A stretch of 64,000 nucleotides of DNA from Pyrenophora tritici-repentis (GCF_003171515.1 NC_089398.1:1240001-1304000); one strand, 5' to 3'. Positions 32,250 through 44,681 are shown, numbered from the stretch's first letter. Numbers and translations are program-made. Notes: a model not told the origin generated them from the sequence alone.

Positions 32250-34791
32250 TGTTTCCACGAACACGGAACACATTTCCTCTATTTATCATTCCACCTCACT
32301 CCTATCAATTGCATTCATTCGGTGTTCACACGGCGCAAGGGAGCCGTGGTGCATCTCACGGACTGGTGTCTCATTATTCACTTTTAAACAATCGCTATGG
32401 TTTCTTTGGTTTCGGTCAATTTCGTTCAAGGGTATGGGTCCGCGCACGGAGGTCGAACATCGTGGGACGATGAAATTGTGGTCGATGCTGAGACAACTCA
32501 TCTAAGCGTAACACATCCAATGGTATTGGATGTTGGGGCCTTAGGCATCACATGCAGCATATACAGAAAGATAAATGTGGTTGTAGATTGATATGGCCCT
32601 CAATTAGCACAAAGCTTCAACACGCCTAACAATGATCGACCTGAACCGCTTCGGCTCCTGCATATGCGGCAACCCCGCTAGTTCTCTCCTCCAATTTTAC
32701 CAATACCGCTATCCAGCTGCTCGGCTCGGCTCCTGCGCTTGGTGTCTTCGTACACCGCTCCTCCGTCACCTGCTTCATTCTTGGCACACCTCGTCGTCTG
32801 ATCTATCGTATAGCGGCCTCTACCGTCCTGGACGGTGTCGTTTGGTTGCTTCGTGATATGTATTGTCTCGTGATTGCGTTCGTGTCATCCATGCCGTATT
32901 TCGCATTCTCAAGTCTGTAGTCGCATTCGTTCACCATCTGCTCATTCAGTACACCAAGCTCTTCATGTCGCGGTATGACAGCAAAGCGCTGGACTGCCTT
33001 GAGAAGTATATCGAGACGAGGTCCATGGTAGTGCGCATGACGGCGTGTGGCTTTCCCGGGTGTAGCAGATCGAGAAGAGTAAGAGACCAGCAGGCGATTT
33101 GCACAATGAGCAGGAAGGCAATGCAGACGCGGAATGAGGTTTCTTTGGCCATTTTTCGCTGAATGTTTGGCGGTGCGGGGTCGTGTGGGGAACCGATATG
33201 TCGATGTCTGAGTAGCGGTGGCTAGCGTTCCGATGGAGCTCTGTTTGCTGTTTCGAAGAGACGAGAAAACGGGAGGAGGACGATGTGTTATGGATATTTC
33301 TATGGACGACGAGTAAATGCGATATCCACGGTGTGTTTTAAGTGCGGGGAAATTGGGGACGCGAGTGGCTATTATGCTTTCTGTCAATATGTAGGTGAAG
33401 AGTCGGTGAGGCGCCTTGTTGGCACATGAGCGTTAACTATGCCTATTGTTGTCTTAGAGCATACATGAAGCATGTGCGATAAGAATCAAAAAAAGAAAGA
33501 GGACAAAGTGGCCTTTGTGCGACATCTTACCATAGCGCCATGATCACCTCGTGTTGGATACATGAAGAAGCGCATAGTCAGATATATTGCGCCAAAGTGA
33601 CAGCGGCGTATCCCCAAATCTTCATGATTCAGGCAGTGCGGGAAGGCCAAAATTGTGCGTGAATGTCGGTGTGTCTAGATGTGCTCGGGTGTGCGTAGCC
33701 TGCTTCCTTCAAAGCCACCTTGGGCGTAGCTGCTTGCGTTGACATGTGCATCGACCCACGTTACCCGCAAGACTGTGGTTGGACACCTGATGCACTTTAA
33801 AGGATCGGCGTCCTGGGTGCGAAAAGGGTATTTGGCGCGAGGCGCACACACGTGGGGCATTCCCGCATCTATAGTAGCCGAGCACTGTGCCGCAACATCA
33901 CAGTAACACAAAAGTCAGGCGTACCTACAGTACATAAAGACAAGAGATATTAATACCACGCATTTTACCCTGCACTTACGTAGGTGCGCTGCCAGCTGTC
34001 AGACGGGGTGTATGTCAACGGTCACGGAAGCGGAAATCTGGGCATGGAAAGCTGCGGTCTTGCGGACATTCGGCCAACCGAACGCGAACGAATATACGAT
34101 GCGTACTCCACATTCTCTCGCAAGCTCTACCGTCGATGACAAGCTTTGACAAGCCTGTCGACAGGTGTCAGCATGTGCTTGATCACGCAATGGCTGGATC
34201 ACAGCCACAAGTGACGACGCCTCATCTCTGTCACGACGCTGATAGGCATCGGAGGTCCACGGCTAGCCACAATGACCAAGCAATTCGCCGGTTCACCTCA
34301 CGAACCAGAGTGGGACAGAGTCAGAGTCCGGGGCCGTCAGACGTCTTTTGCAACTCAGTGCCGAATCCTGACTGGATGGGGTATTACTCGGCTCCAATAG
34401 TCGTGTTGGGCGGCATACTGCGGCGTGGGTACCTATCTCGAACATCAGACAGGGCGTAAATGTCGGGACTGCGTACAAGGCAGATAGACACAAAAAAAAG
34501 GGAAAAGACGATGGATATAAGGTCAGTCAGGTGTTCTGTGAAACAAGTTGTGCAGCGGAGAAGCGGGATTGATAGGTACGTATCAGCATTTGTTTCACTG
34601 TTCTAGGACGCATAGTTTCCAGGTCTATCGTGTCCTGCCTAGTTTGGCTAGCCCCGTCACACATAGTGGTCCAGACGCGCCCACCTTCTATCCCCGGAGA
34701 AAGACATCTTCAGCTCATCTCCCGCCACGTTGTGGCGCAGACTTGTTGCTGTCCAAATCACAAATCACGCCTTTTAGCTAAAGTACTAACC
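32250..34791. other. Long intergenic region
   Basis: About 2.5 kb between the Sip5-like stop and the AIM6-like start. Apart from a doubtful short minus-strand frame with a membrane segment near 33.0 kb I see no gene. No repeat or RNA gene was recognised. Confidence 0.45.
32946..33152 (-). CDS. Possible small single-pass membrane protein (68 aa)
   Basis: An ATG-started 68-codon frame with a clear hydrophobic segment at about residues 9-27 (VCIAFLLIVQIACWSLTLL) followed by a polar tail. I do not recognise it. In an overlapping frame a second stretch (KYGMDDTNAITRQYISRSN, ending at 32803) looks more protein-like than the tail of this one, so the two might be pieces of one gene joined by a frameshift or an intron I cannot place. 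It may equally be chance. Confidence 0.3.
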   Translation of the reverse strand: MAKETSFRVCIAFLLIVQIACWSLTLLDLLHPGKPHAVMRTTMDLVSIYFSRQSSALLSYRDMKSLVY

Positions 34792-36154
34792 ATGGCCCAT
34801 CTATTAGGCTTCACGAGGTCAGACTCTTCCATTGAGTATCAACCACTCTACACAAACATGCTCGGCGACATCAAGGATCCACGACGGGACGAAGACGATG
34901 AGCTTTCGAGCCATTCGTCCAGCGCTATGGGCCTGGAGGATGGGGCTCGAAAAGATTGGTCTCAGCCCACAGCACAGAGATGCTGGCGAAGCAGGTTCAG
35001 TCTGAGTGGACGTGGGTCACGGCGGAATGGAGAGTCAGAAAGCCAAAGAAGAGCAAGAAGAAGAGAGGGTTGGCGATGGTTTGGAATCGTGGCTATCATT
35101 CTGACGATGCTTGGTGTTATTGCTGGGGGGTAAGACCTACTCAGCTCCCACCCTGAGGAGCCCTAGGCTAATAAACGACAGGGTATACATGACCTTTGTA
35201 GCAATACTACTACGGCGTCTCGCTCCTCGACCAGACCATAGTGGTCTGCACTACATCATGGACACTTGGCAAGAACCGGACTCCAATGGCGCCTTCAAGT
35301 ATGGGTGGAAAGACGACTTTAGCCGCGACATTGAGCCCAAGAACTGCCACTCCCACAATGACTACTGGCGTCACGTTCCCTTGTACGCAGCCCTCACAGC
35401 AGGCTGCGTTAGCTTCGAGGCGGATATCTGGTTGACTGATGACGCCGAGCTGCTAGTCAGCCATAACTGGAAGTCTACCAAGAAGACTCGGACCCTGAGG
35501 AGCCTTTACCTGGACCCACTGATGAACATTTTTGAAAACAGAAATGTAACAGCAGCAAGCGAACCTATTAAGGATACGGGAGTCTTTGACATGGACCCAG
35601 GCGCGTCCACTGTATTGCTGATAGACTTCAAATCCGACGGTGCAGCAACGTGGCCAGTACTGCTTTCTCAACTCGCACCCTTTCGCGAGAAGAACTGGTT
35701 GACGTACTACGACGGCGAAACCCTTCACAAAGGGCCCCTTACCATTGTCGGCACAGGGAACACGCCCTTCGACCTTGTCCAAGCCAACTCAACCAACCGT
35801 TACGTCTTCTTCGATGCTCCTCTCGTCACCATCTCCGACGCCAAATACAACACTACAAACTCCTACTACGCGTCTAGCTCCCTCAAGGCCGCAGTAGGCA
35901 GCCTATGGTTCAAGACTCTATCGTCGTCCCAAAATGATCAGATCAAAGTACAAGTAAAAGCAGCCCAGGACAAGGGACTGAGCAGCAGATATTGGGACAC
36001 CCCCGGCTGGCCGATTGGCAGGCGAGATGAGGTGTGGAAGAAGTTGATAGATGCTGGGGTTGGAATGCTGAATGTCGACGACCTTGTCAGTGCATCGAGG
36101 TGGAATTGGGGCTGGTGTGTCGTTGCTGGTATCGCGCTATGCGGGAACAGTTGA
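34792..36154 (+). CDS. AIM6-like PLC-type phosphodiesterase, membrane anchored
   Basis: Exons 34792-35129 and 35182-36154 give 436 aa. The N-terminal 95 residues are charged and Ser/Arg-rich, followed by one transmembrane segment (about 97-113, WFGIVAIILTMLGVIAGG). The rest is a PLC-like/GDPD-like TIM barrel of the fungal AIM6 (altered inheritance of mitochondria 6) family: NCHSHNDYWRHVPLYAALTAGC carries the catalytic His, and SFEADIWLTDDAELLVSHNW the acidic metal ligands and second His. Later landmarks are RTLRSLYLDPL, VLLIDFKSDG and RYWDTPGWPIGRRDEVWKKLIDAGVGMLNVDDL. It is expected to be a type II membrane protein with its barrel in a lumen or outside the cell; substrate unknown. A second in-frame Met lies upstream, but 34792 has the better context. 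Confidence 0.85.
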
Positions 36155-37778
36155 AGGTTGTATTATATTACGAATTTATGAGCTATCACTATGACTCCAT
36201 CGCACTAAAACGGTTGTATTCCGGACCCGCCGACTCGGTTTTTACAGTTCTGATATGTCGAGTTTCGGGACTGTTTACAGCAATGACGCGCAGTGTTCAA
36301 GTGCGTCATTGTCGTGCCGGGTGCCGCCTACCGAAATAGCCTACCAATGTATTAACTTCAAGTACATATTGATGCGTAAATACGAAGTTTGGCGCAATAA
36401 TGGTGCTTGGCTGGTGGATACATCTAGCGGTTGATCGCCGGCGCCGAGTGGTCGGGATGCGCGATGCTAAGAATAGAAGAAGTAGTTCGCTCCGGGCTCC
36501 CTATTTATCCTCAAAACATCGCGCGTGCTTTAACGGCGAGAAGCAGAAACGACCAGCAACGGTTGAAAACGAAAGAAATTTGACAGTTGAAAAAAGCCAT
36601 AGGGTTCGCAGCGCTGCAACGGGGGAGCTGAGCAACTAAAATGCAAGTGTGGCTGAAACAGGCACAGAGGCGGCTCAACACAGGGGCAGCGATTACGTGG
36701 ACAGGTCTCGATTGGGACCGTGAACGGGATGCGCGAGGCTGTGGATCCACGAATTGCACACAGGACAGGCATGAGGCCCCGAGTGCCGGCGCAATTGCCC
36801 TGCTAGAAGCTGTAGCAAATAGTGAGTTTATACTGAAGGGGTCCGCGGCCTCATATTGCGCAGGCTCAATGTTTCAGCCCGCCATGCCACAGAGTGGGGC
36901 GCTATGAAGAGAAGCGTCCACACAGTCAAGGTGACGATGCGATCTGCCATGTGGACTGACAGACTGGAGCTGTGATATCATAGCAATGCAAATCATCTCT
37001 GATCGACTTTTTTTTTTACCACGTCGACTGTCCAATCTTTTGGCCATATTAAGGCCTATCGATACGCGTGTCGACAAGTGCCGGCACCTCTGGCTAGATC
37101 TGATCCACGCCAGGGATGGTGGATCGGTTGAACCATGGCATGTGTCTATGTGCGATGGAAAAGGCAAACACCGATATACGGCCACGTGATGCGCAAGTTT
37201 CTTGTTACTCCAGGACTCGGTTTGTATAGATTGCATTCAAGTGCTCAGAATCATGGCAACTTCTCGAGCCGACCGGGCAGTTTTGTATGTACGGCCAGGC
37301 GGGTTCAAAGATGGTTTCGGTGATTCGTTGTGGCGGTAGCTAGCGGAGTTTCACATCCCGGCAACACTCGCAGTGGCTTCTGCACTAGCAGATCCCTGGC
37401 CGCATGGTCTGGGGCTCCGTCGTCAAATGTGCCTCCTTGCAGAAACTACTTTTGCATTCACAAGAGTCCTCACCCCTACTTCTCTGCATTGAGTCCCTGA
37501 GGGCCTTCTTCGCTCGTTCCTCTGTCTCCTTGTTTCCTTGACCCACATAGAAAACCGACGGCAGGCCTTCGTTCAATTGCTGTCATTTCACGCTTTCTCT
37601 TAGTACCACGCCACGGCCAACAACTAAAAAGTGCTCGACGCACTTTCTTTCCAAAGCTTTCTTGTCCATTCTTTCTCTCACACGCCCTCAACCGCTCCAT
37701 TCCACTTGCAACTTTCCGCCGGGTGCGTTTAAACTAACCACCAAGGCGCCGACGCATACCTACTAGACACATCCCCAC
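36155..37778. other. Long intergenic region upstream of the MscS-type channel
   Basis: About 1.6 kb. It should contain the AIM6-like 3' end and a large promoter and leader for the channel gene. A T-tract lies near 37008-37018. No coding frame is convincing. Confidence 0.5.
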
Positions 37779-40549
37779 ATGTCCAACAAACGAGCCTCCT
37801 CCCAGAGGTCCTTTCGACTCTCTAACCAAGGCTTTCAGCCTCTCGCTGGTGGCAACATGGACAACCAGACGAACAACATACCCCTCCAGACTGTCGTCAG
37901 TCACACGCCCACGCAGGGCTCACCCATAGACCAGAATGAGAAGATGGAAAAGTCACACATGTTCTCGAGGGGCCGCAGGAAGCTGGCTGTTGTAGACTCC
38001 AGGACGGGCGCGCCGCTACCTCCCCGCGACAACGAAGAAAAGACGGCCCTCAACCGCATGGGCAGGATCTACAACAAGATCCTGAACTGGAGCATTGTCA
38101 CGCGCTACATGATCTACGTTGCTCCTGTTGCGCTTCTGCTGGCTATTCCCATCATTCTCTCCCAGACTGGCACCATCACTGGCTCGATTGGCGATACAAA
38201 CCAGAAGATGTTCTGGATCTGGATCGAGATCATCTGGCTTAGTTTCTGGACCATGAAGATTGTGGCACACTTCCTCCCCAGGATTTTCGAGTTTCTCATT
38301 GGTGTCGTCAGCCCTGGTGTCAAAAAGTACGCTCTTCTGCTGCAAGCCGTAGAGAAGCCGCTTTCTTTTGTGCTCTGGATGATTGTCAACCAAGCTACCT
38401 TCCCTGCTGTATGTACTGCCCTCGCCAATACCATCAGAAAACCACTAACACCCTGCAGCTTGTCAGACCTATCCCCGAAAGAACTGGTCCGAAAACCCCA
38501 ACATGGCTCAACACAATGCAGTCTGTCCTGCTCGCTCTCCTCGTCTGCACAATCATCATCCTCGCCGAACGCGTCCTGATCCAGCTCATCAGTATCAGCT
38601 ATCACCGCAAGCAGTTTGACGACAAGATTAAAGAGTCAAAGCGCAACATCTACCTACTGGGTGTCCTTTACGACACTTCACGAGCCCTATTCCCCGCCTA
38701 CTGCAACGAATTCTCCGAAGAAGACTACATCATCCAGGATACAATTCTCGATCTCGGTTTTGGTAGCAAAAAGGGAACGGCAAAGCATGGTCGCTCAGGC
38801 AGCCGTACCCCTATGCGTCTCATCCAGGAGGTTGGTCGAGATGCTGGTCGTATCGGTGATAAGATCACGTCCGTTTTTGGCACCATTGCTTCCGAAATCA
38901 CCGGCAAGAAAGTCTTCGACCCCAACTCCGCCCATTCCGTCGTCATCACTGCCTTGGAGAGGAACAAGAGTGCTGAGGCTCTTGCCAAGCGTATCTGGAT
39001 GTCCTTCGTTGTAGAAGGCCGGAATGAGCTTTACCTAGAAGATCTTGTTGAAGTCATGGGTCCCGGCCGCCAAGAAGAAGCCGAAGAATGCTTTGCTGCC
39101 ATTGATCGAGACGGAAACGGCGACATCAGTCTGGAGGAGATGATTATCACTGTGACTGATTACGCCAGACAGCGCAAGTCGATCAACTCTAGTATGCATG
39201 ATGTGGACCAAGCTATCAACGCTCTGGACGGCCTTATCATGACCATTGCTGTCATCGTCTGCATCTTCGTCTTCGTTGCTTTCCTTGCTCCCGAGTTCCG
39301 CGCCACCTTGGCTACGTCCGCTACCGCTCTCCTATCGCTCTCCTTTGTGTTCGCGACGACCGCACAAGAAGTCCTCGGTTCTTGCATTTTCCTTTTCGTC
39401 AAGCATCCATACGATATCGGCGATCGCATCGACATCGCCTTGGATTCGCTTACTGTCGAACACATTGCTCTTCTCTACACTGTTTTCAAGCGTGTTACCA
39501 ACGGCAAAACAGTACAGATTCCCAACATTGTACTCAACTCTCTCTGGGTAGAGAACGTCACACGAAGCAAAGCTATGCGTGAGCAAGTATCCGTCTTCTG
39601 CGATTTTGGAACGTCCTTCGAGGACGTCAACCTGCTCAAGCAGGAGATGCTCGCCTTCGTCCGCGATCCTATCAACAGCCGTGAATTCCATCCTGACATC
39701 GACATCGAGGTGTTCAGTATTGCAGAGATGAACAAGCTGGAACTCCACGTTGAGATTAGACACAAGAGCAACTGGTCCAACGAATCTCTCCGCGCGTCTC
39801 GACGATCCAAGTTCATGTGTGCGCTCGTTCTTGCATTGCGCAAGGTCCCGATCAACGGTCCCGCCGGTGGAGATGCTATTCTGGGTTCGCAAGATAAGCC
39901 TACTTGGTCGGTTGCGGTCCCGCCGGCTGATGCCCTTGCTGCGTACCAGAGCTACCAGGAGAAGACTGACGCCAGTCGTCTGAACCCGCTCAACAAGTCT
40001 AACCAAGATAATACCGGCAAGTCTACCGGCACCGACTACCTCGGTATTGGCGAAGACAACGCTATTAGCGCACTCAACAACCGCAAGCCAGGCTTGGACA
40101 CGATTCGTGACGACACGTGGGATGCGCGTGGCGATGATCGCAGCACCATTGGCAGACCCAGCACAGATCAAAGGCCAGACCTCGACGAAGTGCGTGGTTT
40201 GTTGCGCAAGGCCAGTTCTGTCGGAAAGCGAAAGGGTGGCTCCACGTTATCGCCTTTTGGCTCCCGCATTTCGGTCGATACTCCTCGCCAGAACCCGCCG
40301 CCACCTCTCCCACTTCACGTAGTACCGTCCAGTAGCAATGCATACGCTTCACCGCCTCTGCAACCACCCCGCAGCACCGCACCCGGATCTCCCAATTCCA
40401 TATCCACCGGTCAAGTCGAAGAGTACTCGTACCAGACCATGGTCCCACCTCCTCGATCACGCAGCCGCCCCCGAGCAACAGAGGCAGAAGAGGACGAGGG
40501 CGAGAGACATTGGGGTCAACCGAACAACAACCCCTACAAGCGAGAGTAG
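37779..40549 (+). CDS. Mechanosensitive ion channel of the MscS family with EF-hand
   Basis: Fungal Msy1/Msy2-type channel, in yeasts an ER membrane protein that controls calcium during hypo-osmotic shock. Exons 37779-38408 and 38459-40549 give 906 aa. The first about 105 residues are cytosolic and basic. Transmembrane segments lie at about 109-128, 143-165, 190-215 and 240-260. A Ca2+-binding EF-hand loop DRDGNGDISLEE is near residues 425-440. The MscS core follows: two further TM segments (LIMTIAVIVCIFVFVAFLAPEF and the pore-lining TLATSATALLSLSFVFATTAQEVLGS), then FVKHPYDIGDRIDI, VEHIALLYTVFKRVTNGKTVQIPN of the beta domain. The C-terminal 200 residues are Pro/Ser-rich and disordered. The intron has GTATGT, branch CACTAACA and CCCTGCAG. 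Confidence 0.93.
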
Positions 40550-41685
40550 AAGTAAGAGCGAATGAAAGAAAGTGAGATGGAGTGATGCAACGACGCAACA
40601 CGACTTTTTCCTCTATCATATTTCCAACAGACTGGGGGTATTTTGTGTGTTAGAGTCTTTGATGCCATGTGTTTGATTTATATGGTGTGGAGTTAATGTA
40701 GCATGGCATGGCATGGTATCGTTTTTACGGGTGAAATGTGTCTTCTGTCCTTGAGACGAGATGTCTATTACACGCATTTGGCGTGACGTTTTTTTTACTT
40801 CGATTTTATCTGTATATTTTATTGAAATTTTTCAATGGCGTGCTTTGCTTGCATGTCTTTAGACTGGACTATGGGATCGAGGAAAGGTGTTTAAAAGAAT
40901 CAATTCACCCTATTACATTATATTACATGATTTCGCCATCATCGTTTTCCTCAATCATCTACCTGCCATTATCAGCTTGGGATATTTAAGTATCCGCTCA
41001 AAGATTCATCATCGGAAGGAGGAGTTCCTTTTTCCCAATGACCCCTCCCTCCTTCATCCCAGACCCCTCCTCCTTTGCCTCCCGCAGCAGCAAAAATAGA
41101 AATCTTCCGTGCCGTGTGGCATTAATTGAACCACGTGTTCTCATGTTTGCTTCTTTTTCGAGCCTGTATTGTCCGTCTTGGCTGTTGCCGTGGCGGAGTT
41201 TCATTCCCATGCCAAATGGAATCGGAGTTTTTATGCCTTGGCCACCCATGGGTAAGCACCTAGTGGCTTCGTTGCTTCCAACGCATTGAATATGCGGGTA
41301 GTTGAAAGAAAACTAAACTCGACCAAACAGAAGGATAACTGGATGACTGTGGATGAACGCATGCGAATACGGCAAATGGAAACATTTGGCTGTTATGCAT
41401 ACGAAACAGATAGACAAGTATAGAAATATTGTTGCGCTTGATCAAAAGGAAAAAGGAAAGAACCACCATGTAACCAGAGAGCCCATCCAATATTTGACAA
41501 GAGAAGACGTCATTCGTGAGGTAGAGACCGCAGCAGGATGTGTCGTTTGTTTAGCAAAGAGAAACAAAACAAACAACAATGCGTGACGAGAGTAAAACGT
41601 AAACAACTAACCCACCCACCAGCACCAGCACCAGCACCACAATGCTTCCTTTCCGACCAGTCGTTCGTCTATTCATTCGATCGTT
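40550..41685. other. Convergent intergenic region
   Basis: About 1.1 kb between the converging channel and F-box-like genes, so mainly 3' UTRs and terminators. It is AT-rich with CATGG and other short repeats (40700-40720). No coding frame is convincing. Confidence 0.5.
41617..41640. repeat. Hexamer microsatellite (CACCAG)n
   Basis: Four near-perfect copies of CACCAG about 45 bases beyond the stop of the F-box-like gene. Confidence 0.8.
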
Positions 41686-42672
41686 TCAGACAAGCACCCG
41701 ATTAACAGGAATCAACTTGCCAGCGCCATCAACCCTATTCCCCAACTCAATATACATATCCCACAGCAACTTTCCTTCAAGCGCCACCTTTCCCTGAAGC
41801 TGCACATTTGTATCAACCGGCACCCCAATAGTGAGATCAACATGTCTCGGAATAGCCGCAAGCAACTCTCTAAAGAATGCCTTGTGAACAAACGGGATAG
41901 ACGCCCAATCGCAAAACTCCGAACGCGCCCATTCGTAATACCGCGGGTGCAATGTAGGCACTATGCGCAGAAACTGGAGCGAGGGAAAAGCAACAAAGAA
42001 GGACGCCCAGTCGATGTAGCGATTCATGCGTATCGCATCTTTTAGTTGGACTTCGACTTGCAGTCGTTTGATGCGCGAAACATCCCAACCCTGCGGTATC
42101 TCGAATGTGGGTTGAGGGAGTTTGCTGAGCGAGATTGCGAACCAATTCTTCGTGTACATGCAATCAGTCGCTTCGTGTGCTAATCTTTGCGAAGTGCGCA
42201 CGAGGTCCATGTGTAGGATTGGTTCCGTGTTTGTGGCGCGGGGACATATGGGCCGCTTTCCATCCGAGAGGCGTTGGAGGTTCATTCGGTCCCGTGTTTT
42301 GCGGGCAGCCAAGCGCTTTTTTCGGTTCTTCAAGATTGCCGTGGCGTCGAGGATGGGCGGCGAGCGTGGGCTGCTTTGATGGACGACTAGGTACGAGTAT
42401 ACCTCGTCACGGATCTCTTGGGGTAGCTCGAAAAACTGAAATGGTGTGTTGGTACTCCTCCGATGGCCCACGTGGTGCGTGGTCGAAAGGGGTTGTTGTC
42501 TCCGTGCCGATGGAATCTTCGTCCGTCGTTCGCACCGTACGGGGTCGGCATGTCCCGGCTTTCCAGGGGCCCGCGTGTTGCTAGTATTGGGGTCTAGGCC
42601 TTTGATGGTTAGAAGTATTGGTAGTAGCTCTTCGAGTTTAGAGCTCCTTCGTTGACCTCGACGCATTGCCAT
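41686..42672 (-). CDS. F-box-like fungal protein of unknown function
   Basis: Uninterrupted frame of 328 aa. The first 75 residues are basic and disordered. Residues about 78-95 (FQFFELPQEIRDEVYSYLV) match the LPxEIRxxIYxxLL opening of the large fungal F-box-like/2EXR family. Afterwards come helical and strand segments such as HMDLVRTSQRLAHEATDCMYTKNWFAIS and IKRLQVEVQLKDAIRMNRYIDW, with a spacing typical of these proteins. Members with a true F-box bind Skp1 in SCF ubiquitin ligases; many of this family have no known role. Met1 and Met3 are both possible starts. Confidence 0.75.
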   Translation of the reverse strand: MAMRRGQRRSSKLEELLPILLTIKGLDPNTSNTRAPGKPGHADPVRCERRTKIPSARRQQPLSTTHHVGHRRSTNTPFQFFELPQEIRDEVYSYLVVHQSSPRSPPILDATAILKNRKKRLAARKTRDRMNLQRLSDGKRPICPRATNTEPILHMDLVRTSQRLAHEATDCMYTKNWFAISLSKLPQPTFEIPQGWDVSRIKRLQVEVQLKDAIRMNRYIDWASFFVAFPSLQFLRIVPTLHPRYYEWARSEFCDWASIPFVHKAFFRELLAAIPRHVDLTIGVPVDTNVQLQGKVALEGKLLWDMYIELGNRVDGAGKLIPVNRVLV

Positions 42673-43312
42673 AACGATGCAATTGTTTGATACAATCTAC
42701 CCTCTATCAGCCGCATGTTGGCGACCATTTTCTTTATGAAGTTGCGGGAATGGGGAAATTGCCTTCATCTTACATTGTCTGGATTAGGACACGTCGTGAT
42801 ACCCTGGTTCCCGTACCGCAGTGGGATCGGAGGTTGCAGGGTGACGCGATGTCCTGGAGGTGTTCGCACCATGTTCAGTAGGGCCTATGTCCCGAGTGGC
42901 AGGGTCAGAGGATCGAAGTGGGGAAGAGCCAAGCGCGGAAATTGAAATCAAAGGCTCTGGATCAAAGCGGATGGCTGAGGAGATTGTGAGCATCTGTACA
43001 TCTATTGTATTCGGCCGAGATGATCTGCAGTGGGGACAGATGAGCTCAGCTCAAGGTTTGAGGGCGAGTAAGAATAGGTGAGAAAAGGTTAGCAGAAGCA
43101 ACTACAGTATTACGGTGGTGAACATGGGATAGCGAGGCCCCAAGGTGGTCTTAATAGACGTATTATAGCTTAGTGTTTCAGCCCAAGAACATATTGCGCA
43201 TGTAGAACTGCTAAGCGAATGCACTAAGGAAGAGGTTCGTTCCCGGTACCTTGGTTTCATTCATGCAATCGTGACGGGTAATCAATGTGTCGTTTTGGTG
43301 GCCGTATTGCGG
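42673..43312. other. Intergenic region
   Basis: 640 bases between two minus-strand genes. It should hold the promoter of the F-box-like gene and the 3' end of the two-TM protein. No gene seen. Confidence 0.5.
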
Positions 43313-44398
43313 TCAACTGTCGACACCTACTTTGGCGTGTCGGAAGTATTTCATGCCCACCCAGGCAACCACGACCCATACCCAGCTCGTGACTGCAGTG
43401 CAGACGACCAAGGCGGGATAGTATCCGGTGATGGGAAGGGTTGCGTCGTCCTCGAGGTCGGGTGGTGCGTATGGTGTCTCGCCCACGTCCCATGCCCAGC
43501 TCCATACCCCGAGGCAGGACCCCATTCCCACGACAAAGACAATCCAAGTGGCTATAAGCACGACCCAGCCCCACCATTCGGTCTCACTGTAATCCCACTC
43601 CTCGGCGGGGTCAATCTCGGCAGGTGTCGCGATTGTCGGAACTGAGGTGCGCCGGCTGCTGCGAGTCGAGCGGCGGTGAGCGAGCGATGTGCCAAGGCCA
43701 GGAGAAGGGCCCGTGAAGGAGAAGTCATTGCTTGTAACCGACGGACGGAAAAAGGACGTGACGTCGTCGTCGTCGTCGGTAGTCGAAGCGTAAGCTGCCG
43801 CCATGGTCATGGGTGAGGCGAGCAAGGGCGGAGGAGAGTTTCGACCATGGTCACGTGTGGGGTGGGTGGCCAGGGTAGGAGGAGACGCAAGCAAACTGAC
43901 GGCAGGCAACCACCCACTGTCCGAGGAGGAGTTGAGGGGCGCGTTCTCGTAACCAAAGCGGGCTGGGGGTGCGGCTTTGTCCGTCGGGCCCGGGCTCGCA
44001 GTGGTGGTGGTGGTGGTGGTGGTGATGATGGTTGGCGTTTTGGGTTTGCGCAGAGAGCTGCTTCGTTCTCGCATCTTCGCCATGGCTGCCTTTCTCAGAG
44101 AGCCCTTCCGCTGCCTTCCTACAGCCTGTCCTTGACTCTGGCGCAGGGCAGTTGCCATGGACGAGGCCTTCCTTGCGCCTTCGGCCTCCTGAACATGGTG
44201 TACGTCGTCGCTGCCGTGGAGGACCGTTGGCGCCTTCCCTGTACCGTCATCCTTGGAACTCCTGAGGAAACTGGCTAGAATGCCGCCGGACCTGCTGCGT
44301 TGATGGCCGGCAGCGTCGAGTGTTTCGGGGCTGGCCTCACTACTGCGTGCATCCGCGTCAAGGCCGTCTTTCATTCTTTTTGCGTGCGTCCATGGCAT
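43313..44398 (-). CDS. Conserved-looking two-TM membrane protein of unknown function
   Basis: Uninterrupted frame of 361 aa. The first about 265 residues are disordered, Ser/Thr/Arg-rich with a poly-Thr run (about 126-133) and a poly-Asp run (DDDDDVTSFF). The C-terminal 95 residues look structured: SETEWWGWVVLIATWIVFVVGMGSCLGVW is the first transmembrane segment, then a short acidic loop (ETPYAPPDLEDDATLP), then GYYPALVVCTAVTSWVWVVVAWVGMKYFRHA as the second. Such Trp-rich hairpins look conserved to me, but I cannot name the family. The gene is divergent from the Zrg17-like zinc transporter with 283 bases between the starts. Confidence 0.75.
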   Translation of the reverse strand: MPWTHAKRMKDGLDADARSSEASPETLDAAGHQRSRSGGILASFLRSSKDDGTGKAPTVLHGSDDVHHVQEAEGARKASSMATALRQSQGQAVGRQRKGSLRKAAMAKMRERSSSLRKPKTPTIITTTTTTTTASPGPTDKAAPPARFGYENAPLNSSSDSGWLPAVSLLASPPTLATHPTRDHGRNSPPPLLASPMTMAAAYASTTDDDDDVTSFFRPSVTSNDFSFTGPSPGLGTSLAHRRSTRSSRRTSVPTIATPAEIDPAEEWDYSETEWWGWVVLIATWIVFVVGMGSCLGVWSWAWDVGETPYAPPDLEDDATLPITGYYPALVVCTAVTSWVWVVVAWVGMKYFRHAKVGVDS

Positions 44399-44681
44399 GG
44401 CATGTCATGTGTCGGAGCTAAGTTAGGCCAAGCTGTCTTTCGCACCTACGTACGTCGTCGGTCACGGCGGTCACGGTCGCGCTCACAGGTGGCCCCTGCA
44501 TGGTGCCTGTTGAACAGGGCCATAGGCAGGCCATGCTGCATAGGGAAGGCCTCCCTCAATTTCCCCTCCACGCCCTCCACGTCTTGCCAAGCGCGCCCAT
44601 TCTGGCTTCTTATCTCATCTTGCCGTGCTATGCGCCTTCCGCTAACTGTCTCTTATTGCCGTCTCTCATTTGCGCGCAGTC

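Noticed and set aside
39332..40171. 279-codon minus-strand frame
   Set aside because: Antisense shadow of the MscS-type channel gene.
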